Assembly (NCBI GenBank): GCA_029858305.1
Contig: JAOUFI010000005.1
Location: 18,508-82,507, forward strand
Reading direction: 5' to 3'
Length of the DNA: 64,000 nt
Source of the DNA: Candidatus Thorarchaeota archaeon
GTDB taxonomy: Archaea > Asgardarchaeota > Thorarchaeia > Thorarchaeales > Thorarchaeaceae
Made by a program: the position numbers and the translations under genes. The notes beneath the pieces are model-generated. The model was given only the letters and a program-made list of their open reading frames with translations. It was not told the origin of the DNA and searched no databases. Below, in pieces: positions 58,637-64,000 of this stretch (the first letter of the stretch is position 1; every line of letters begins with the position of its first letter).

Positions 58637-59791
58637 GTGAATCTCAAAGCCAAAGAGGGCAAAAATCAGAAGGGGCTCTGTTTCGTATCTGATGAAGAAT
58701 CTGATTTTGAAAGAGGAGTATACGAAATCCAATTCAGAGGAAAAACAATACTTGCAGATGTCCGGAAATCCCCACACATCCCAAAAGGAATAACAATTCT
58801 AGATAGCAGACTATTTTCCTATTTGGATTGCGATGATGCCTCTGAACTGACTTTCATCAAGAGTTCATCTGATATTCCTATATGTAAGGAACTTAGGTTA
58901 TCAGTTTCATCAATGAGGAAATTGGATAACAAGTCAATTGTAGTGGCAATTTCTAAGAGGATTAATGACCTTCAAGACGATTTTGAAGGATTAATACTTC
59001 AAGAGAATCAAAGAATTATAGTGGACCGTCTTGGGATACAATTCACAGTGCATTCGATTAGTCCAATAAATGGATCATGCGAATCGTGTCGTATCATATG
59101 GAATCAATTGGAAAAGGTACACCTTGCACCTATCGTTGGAATTCCAACCTACAACCTCATTTGTGTGATCGAGCTCGCTGCTGCTGCTCACATTAGCGAC
59201 ATCAATCAATCCTCCACCAATGAAAAATCAATGTCTGTTTCAAGATATCATGCAGCTCTCGAAGTACTTGATCAGATTATATCGAATTACTCTGGATATG
59301 GAACAGACTCACAATTCTCAGGATTCATCTATTCTGATGAGGTGGAAACATTTTCAGTTTTTAATCCTGAGACAGGTGCTCCGGTTGAAATATCTTCGTT
59401 ATATTCCAAATCCTTGTTGGAATCATTCCGTGATTGGATTTGCAGTAGAATCCCTGCTCACAAAAATAAACCATCAAATCCTGGGCAAGCATTGTCTATC
59501 GCTCTTAATCGTGGAAATGATTTCTCGGAAACTAATGAACATCCCACCGTGATTTTTCTATTTTCGTCTGGTGTACATTCTCATGGTCCTAATCCTGTCA
59601 AGGAAGTGAAGAAGAGTCTGGAAAATCGTGCGATTCCAGTTTTCTGTGTATCCCTCGGAGCTGGTTCAAACAAGGATATCTTGGGAGAAATTGCCACAAT
59701 CACAAAAGGAGCCTTGATTAGTATCAACTCAATGAGCGATATAGCCAAAATTAATGATATAATTGAACAGCATTTTGAAAATAGGAGCTGA
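58637..59791 (+). CDS. vWA-like protein with degenerate MIDAS and N-terminal beta-rich domain
   Basis: ICVIELAAAAHISD at the MIDAS position; PTVIFLFSSGVHSHGPNPVKEVKKSLENRAIPVFCVSLGAGSNKDILGEIATITKGALISI; GTG start with GGAGG 7 nt upstream. Confidence 0.75.
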   Translation: MNLKAKEGKNQKGLCFVSDEESDFERGVYEIQFRGKTILADVRKSPHIPKGITILDSRLFSYLDCDDASELTFIKSSSDIPICKELRLSVSSMRKLDNKSIVVAISKRINDLQDDFEGLILQENQRIIVDRLGIQFTVHSISPINGSCESCRIIWNQLEKVHLAPIVGIPTYNLICVIELAAAAHISDINQSSTNEKSMSVSRYHAALEVLDQIISNYSGYGTDSQFSGFIYSDEVETFSVFNPETGAPVEISSLYSKSLLESFRDWICSRIPAHKNKPSNPGQALSIALNRGNDFSETNEHPTVIFLFSSGVHSHGPNPVKEVKKSLENRAIPVFCVSLGAGSNKDILGEIATITKGALISINSMSDIAKINDIIEQHFENRS

Positions 59792-59796
59792 CTTAG

Positions 59797-60954
59797 ATGA
59801 CTGATGATTTACCAACGCACCTTCAAGCACTATATCATAGTGGAAGTGTATCAGGATTCATCTCCGCAAGAATGCCTTCAGAAAAGCTCACGACCGGTTG
59901 GATAGAACAAGGTCTTCTTCAGAAAGCTCTCACTGGAAAACTGCAGGATAAGAAGAACCAAGAACAACTAATCATTCCTGCAGATCGGTTTGCTCGCTTA
60001 ACTAGAGACCTCGAAGGTACAACCCATTCTTTTGTCGGCTTGTTAATCATAGGCCGCAGAGGTCTCACAGAGCCAAAGCTCAACGTTCTTGTTTACGCTG
60101 CTCCTGATAATAGTAATGAATCTATGACAACAGTTGCTTTCTGGACAAAAAACCTGAGTCCGACTGAAACTATTCGCACTATCGCGCGTCATGCTTTTGC
60201 CCGAGATAGTTTCATGGAAAGTTCTGAGCCTGATTTAGATTACATTGAGCAGCTTAAAGCTGATATTTCGACAGGCTTAGTTCAAAATCTATTATCTCTT
60301 CGAGTAAAAACAGGAAAACGGAATATTACTGAATGGCTTCGTGATTCCATTAGAAATGTAGACGACTCCAAGGATGTGATTGCCTATGCTGGCAAACTTG
60401 AGAGTCTCTCGAGAATTGCTCTTCTCCTCTCTCGGTGGATTACAAGCTTAGGTCTTTTCAAAGAGTATGAAGATAATATTGCAGCTATTCTCATGAAGTT
60501 TGAGAATAGGATGGAGTTATGTCTTTGGGACAATTCACAGAACTTCGCTACATTTGCGACTATCAAAGGGACTGATATTGAGCATACAGTAAAAGGTTAC
60601 ATTTCGGCAATGTGGGCTGATAAACAGGATTTGGCTGCTTCGAAATCACGGATGCCTGAAGTTGTGATTGCGACAGAAAAGCAAATCGAATCCACTTCAA
60701 AGAAATCAAGAACCGAGGTATTGCCTGAAAGAACAATTGTGTCGCTAAGTGAGATTGAACAAAGAATTGAAGCTCTGGAATCTACGATTCGCACTCTTGC
60801 TAGTTCAAACAAAGAACAGCCTACAAATATTGACCAATCAATTTCAATTGTACACACTCGTTTGGTCGAAATTATTGACCGGTTGGCAAATCTGACAACC
60901 AGATTTAATGAATTGGAAAAGAAACTGAACAGCGTAGGCAAAAGCGGACGGTGA
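59797..60954 (+). CDS. uncharacterised protein with C-terminal coiled coil
   Basis: 385 aa; C-term IEQRIEALESTIRTLASSNKEQ...RLVEIIDRLANLTTRFNELEKKLN. Confidence 0.7.
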   Translation: MTDDLPTHLQALYHSGSVSGFISARMPSEKLTTGWIEQGLLQKALTGKLQDKKNQEQLIIPADRFARLTRDLEGTTHSFVGLLIIGRRGLTEPKLNVLVYAAPDNSNESMTTVAFWTKNLSPTETIRTIARHAFARDSFMESSEPDLDYIEQLKADISTGLVQNLLSLRVKTGKRNITEWLRDSIRNVDDSKDVIAYAGKLESLSRIALLLSRWITSLGLFKEYEDNIAAILMKFENRMELCLWDNSQNFATFATIKGTDIEHTVKGYISAMWADKQDLAASKSRMPEVVIATEKQIESTSKKSRTEVLPERTIVSLSEIEQRIEALESTIRTLASSNKEQPTNIDQSISIVHTRLVEIIDRLANLTTRFNELEKKLNSVGKSGR

Positions 60955-60961
60955 TAGGCAA

Positions 60962-61249
60962 ATGACTCGACGTCCTGATGAAATAGTTGATGAACTCAAG
61001 CGCATTGAAAAGAATCCACAAATTCTTGAAACTTTATCGAATAGACTTGGAATGGTGGAGAGTAAAATAGAAGAAGTTACTCTATCAAAATCCATGAAAT
61101 CGTCTTTCAATGCTGAAAATATTCAGGAAATTGTATCAAAGATTTCTGCACTTCGTGATTTGATTGATAAGATAGAAGTCGAAATTGAACAATTGAATTC
61201 AAGGATTAATGAGATTGAAACCCTGAGGTTCAAACATCGCTCTCGTTAA
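60962..61249 (+). CDS. small coiled-coil protein
   Basis: 95 aa, IVSKISALRDLIDKIEVEIEQLNSRINEIETLR. Confidence 0.65.
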   Translation: MTRRPDEIVDELKRIEKNPQILETLSNRLGMVESKIEEVTLSKSMKSSFNAENIQEIVSKISALRDLIDKIEVEIEQLNSRINEIETLRFKHRSR

Positions 61250-63893
61250 TAGAGCCTACCGGCACTAAATCATCAATTATGTCGAGTATGTGACCTATAA
61301 ATATTTGAGAGGAAAAATTCTCTAGAGGCACGATCTTTGCGTTTATCCCTTTTAGAACTCGTAATGAGCTACGATGATTTATGTTCTTCTCCATAGCCAT
61401 AAACTCGATTTGATATCTCTCTCGTTGTTTGATTGCTTGGATGAAAGGAAGATGTTCCTCATCATATTTACCGACCCCTCCTGAGAAGATGAGCAAGAGT
61501 GTCGGTCGAGCGGCTCCAAAATCCTCTAGATATTCAGCAATCGATCGATATGCTCCTACCGTGTCTTCTTGACCTCCTGTATCATTCACAGTATCAAGAA
61601 TAGAGTAGACTAATGAAACTAAAACTTCCTCCGATTGCAGATCTCCTAGGAATTCCACATATGAGCGTATTTCATCACCATGCTGAACTGAGAATTTCTC
61701 TGGAACTTCAGCAAAAGTAACGAACCCAAGTCTACCTTCGGTCTGGTTATGCCGAAGAGTATTCACAACCAAAAGAGAAGCCAGTGCTGCAATCTCAGAT
61801 CTTGTCGCATTGGGTGTTAGACCGTTAAGGAAAGTCTTGAGCTCCTGGATGTTGTTGGATAAGGCTTCAAGTTCCTGAGCTGCGGAATGCAAAGTCTTCA
61901 AGGATATATCACGTTTGCTCATATCCTTCCCCTTTGAGATACATATTACAACATTCATTTCTCTAAATGCTTGACTTGGTCTGAGAAAAGCACTCTCAGC
62001 GGGAACTACTCCTATCTGTTCTGAACCTAGTTGAGGTTCAGTCTGAGTGATGGCGAGAGTTAAAGGAATCTTCTTGGATCCCACAAATAACTTTGAATTA
62101 ATGCCGATAAGCTTGTTTCTGATGCGGTTTAAGATTTTCTTCTCATTTAGATGGATGTAGGAGAATAGTTCCGAATTTGTCATGGGCTTCTCTGATAGAT
62201 AGGACATCACAATTTTACGAATTTTGGAAATCTGACCTTCAAATTTGACAATATTGACAACTGATGAATTACTAAAACCATAAATTTCAGCATCATTTTC
62301 AGAAATAACTATTGATTTTTCAGTGCATCTAACATGCTCTCTTACAGAACCTGCACACCACCTTCCTGTTCGCGTACCTAATGCAAGTACATAGTCATCC
62401 CCTGACACTCCAATTGTTTCCATATCTGAAGGACACATAAGGAATATTCCTGGTTCTGTCTTAGCAATCTCAACTCCAAAATGAAGGGCTGCCATGATTT
62501 CATTTGGATTCCTAACTTGAAGGCATGAAAGCAATGCGTTATCGAACCGAACAAGTTGGGCAGGTGAGCCAAAGATGGGACCATCAAGTTTTGCATTTGC
62601 ACGTACTAATGTGTGAAGTAGTAAACTATCTCTCTTTGATACGCTCTCAGTAAATGCTTTACTCCACCCTGAGATCATCACTACACCATTCTTCTCCAGA
62701 ATAAGTGAGATGCTTGTTGCTTTTTCACTGTTAGGCTCATTTACTGTAACAACAGCACTGTCAAGATGTACTACTCCTCCTTCATCATTGACCATATGAT
62801 CAACAGAGAGCACTCTCATTATCTTTTTTGCATCTAATAATTGCAATATTCTAACAAGCTCATTCATCGCTGCCTTTCCGAGAGATTCCTCTGCCAAGAC
62901 TGATGATTTATTCTCTGAATAGACAACAAATGGCGGTCTTGGAGGTAATAGTGCCAATAGATTTCCTCCAAGAATTCTCTGGATCTCTTCAGCTGTTGCT
63001 GATAGATTTCTGCTAAGAAGGTAACTGACAATTTCGGATAGACTGTCTCCCAATTGTGTTTCAGGATATGATGAGGCGAACATAAGACGCCTAGACCATA
63101 AAGCATCACTCTGTTCTTTTTTCAGATGCCTGATTATTGTCGAGAGTGAGGATATTGATGCGCCTGCAGTAAGAAGTCGACTCTCTGGAATATCAAGAAG
63201 TCGGGTGATATCTCTCCCCCAATCTTTCTGACTCCGCGCCTTTAGTATTAACTTCGGAGTTTTTAGACCTGCTTCTTTTAAGAGAACCAGCCACCCAATA
63301 AGTGAGTCTAGGCAATCAGGAGAGTTTAATTCAATGAATATTGGTCTCTCGGATTTAATATGCGATAGCAAGTCAGTACGATTGGGCCCCCTAAGCGATT
63401 GTGACAAGTCTGCTGCACGTAGAATGCATCCCCAGCCTGTGGGTGTTCTACGGTTAAGTCTCATGTCCTGTAAGTGATATAACCTTGGACTTGTCGGTGG
63501 AATTGTTGACCAGATATGAACTGATTCCGTATTCGCTCTCTGTTGCGCAATTGGGAGCTTTGTTTCCCCCAACTCGATTAAAGGCTTTACAACAAGAAAA
63601 TCTACGAGCCAGCTTGATTTGGATAGCTCAGATGCTCCCTGCATAAAATCGCTAAGAAGTCGAGGTACTTTTAGATAGTCATAGGCTCTTCTAGGAAGGT
63701 ACTTGAAGGCTCCAGGATATTGCGCAGCAAAATCATGAAGCTGATTCTCAACCATATTGAAATATGAAAAGGCTCTGTCTGGATCAAATTTTCTGATGTA
63801 AGTCCCTGCACGTACGATACCGAGTTGTATTGATGCGTCAACGACAACGAAGCGACGAATCTCGTTTACTTCAATGTCTTCAACAACGATCAT
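61230..63893 (-). CDS. multidomain protein: degenerate amidohydrolase-like barrel + middle beta domain + C-terminal degenerate vWA
   Basis: VVVDASIQLG; RLMFASSYPETQLGDSLSEIVSYLLSRNLSATAEEIQRILGGNLLALLPPRP; MNVVICISKGKDMSKRDISLKTLHSAAQELEAL...RPTLLLIFSGGV. Start at ATG 63893 preferred (GAGGT 7 nt upstream) over 63944. Confidence 0.75.
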   Translation of the reverse strand: MIVVEDIEVNEIRRFVVVDASIQLGIVRAGTYIRKFDPDRAFSYFNMVENQLHDFAAQYPGAFKYLPRRAYDYLKVPRLLSDFMQGASELSKSSWLVDFLVVKPLIELGETKLPIAQQRANTESVHIWSTIPPTSPRLYHLQDMRLNRRTPTGWGCILRAADLSQSLRGPNRTDLLSHIKSERPIFIELNSPDCLDSLIGWLVLLKEAGLKTPKLILKARSQKDWGRDITRLLDIPESRLLTAGASISSLSTIIRHLKKEQSDALWSRRLMFASSYPETQLGDSLSEIVSYLLSRNLSATAEEIQRILGGNLLALLPPRPPFVVYSENKSSVLAEESLGKAAMNELVRILQLLDAKKIMRVLSVDHMVNDEGGVVHLDSAVVTVNEPNSEKATSISLILEKNGVVMISGWSKAFTESVSKRDSLLLHTLVRANAKLDGPIFGSPAQLVRFDNALLSCLQVRNPNEIMAALHFGVEIAKTEPGIFLMCPSDMETIGVSGDDYVLALGTRTGRWCAGSVREHVRCTEKSIVISENDAEIYGFSNSSVVNIVKFEGQISKIRKIVMSYLSEKPMTNSELFSYIHLNEKKILNRIRNKLIGINSKLFVGSKKIPLTLAITQTEPQLGSEQIGVVPAESAFLRPSQAFREMNVVICISKGKDMSKRDISLKTLHSAAQELEALSNNIQELKTFLNGLTPNATRSEIAALASLLVVNTLRHNQTEGRLGFVTFAEVPEKFSVQHGDEIRSYVEFLGDLQSEEVLVSLVYSILDTVNDTGGQEDTVGAYRSIAEYLEDFGAARPTLLLIFSGGVGKYDEEHLPFIQAIKQRERYQIEFMAMEKNINHRSSLRVLKGINAKIVPLENFSSQIFIGHILDIIDDLVPVGSINESDV

Positions 63894-64000
63894 GATTACG
63901 ACCTCGGTAGCTATGGATTTCTCTGCAGGAGATGATATATGCATAGTGCCGATAGTAATCTAAATGATTTTTCAGTGAAAAACGCAATACTTTATCACGC

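Noticed and set aside
1-64000. CRISPR array, transposon, prophage or rRNA/tRNA genes
   Set aside because: No spaced direct repeats, transposase, integrase, structural phage genes or RNA gene signatures recognised

Overview
This 64 kb window is a gene-dense archaeal chromosome segment. It most likely comes from an Asgard-lineage archaeon (inference). The evidence is several eukaryote-flavoured families side by side: an E2F/DP-like winged helix with an RRVYD signature, a longin-like domain plus wHTH, a CIA2/MIP18-like DUF59 protein, a small-GTPase-like protein lacking a P-loop, an E1/MoeB-like enzyme, PDCD5, and DtdA-type D-aminoacyl-tRNA deacylase. Metabolic content includes ADP-forming acyl-CoA synthetase plus a BioD/DRTGG protein, a fatty-acid/beta-oxidation cluster (HACDH, two enoyl-CoA hydratases, SCPx-type thiolase with DUF35), an FGGY kinase/GlpABC/GlcD/GlcF glycerol-3-phosphate and hydroxyacid oxidation locus, and a Nit1-type (MSMEG_0568-like) radical SAM with an atypical CX8CX2C motif. 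The best candidates for undescribed biology are: (1) the right-hand vWA cluster (57.4-63.9 kb) with one intact-MIDAS and two degenerate vWA proteins, one fused to an apparently dead amidohydrolase-like barrel; (2) the E2F/DP-like regulator with three WTTCGGAARAT motifs upstream; (3) a ~1300 aa TrmB-type regulator with a ~1000 aa coiled-coil insert. Sequence-level oddities include a single in-frame UGA in an otherwise open 267-codon frame, a probable CUG start for PDCD5, a hairpin/T10 structure in a divergent leader, and a 46-aa ribbon-helix-helix gene missed by the ORF track. No rRNA, tRNA, CRISPR array or transposase was recognised. All homology calls are from reading motifs, not database searches.
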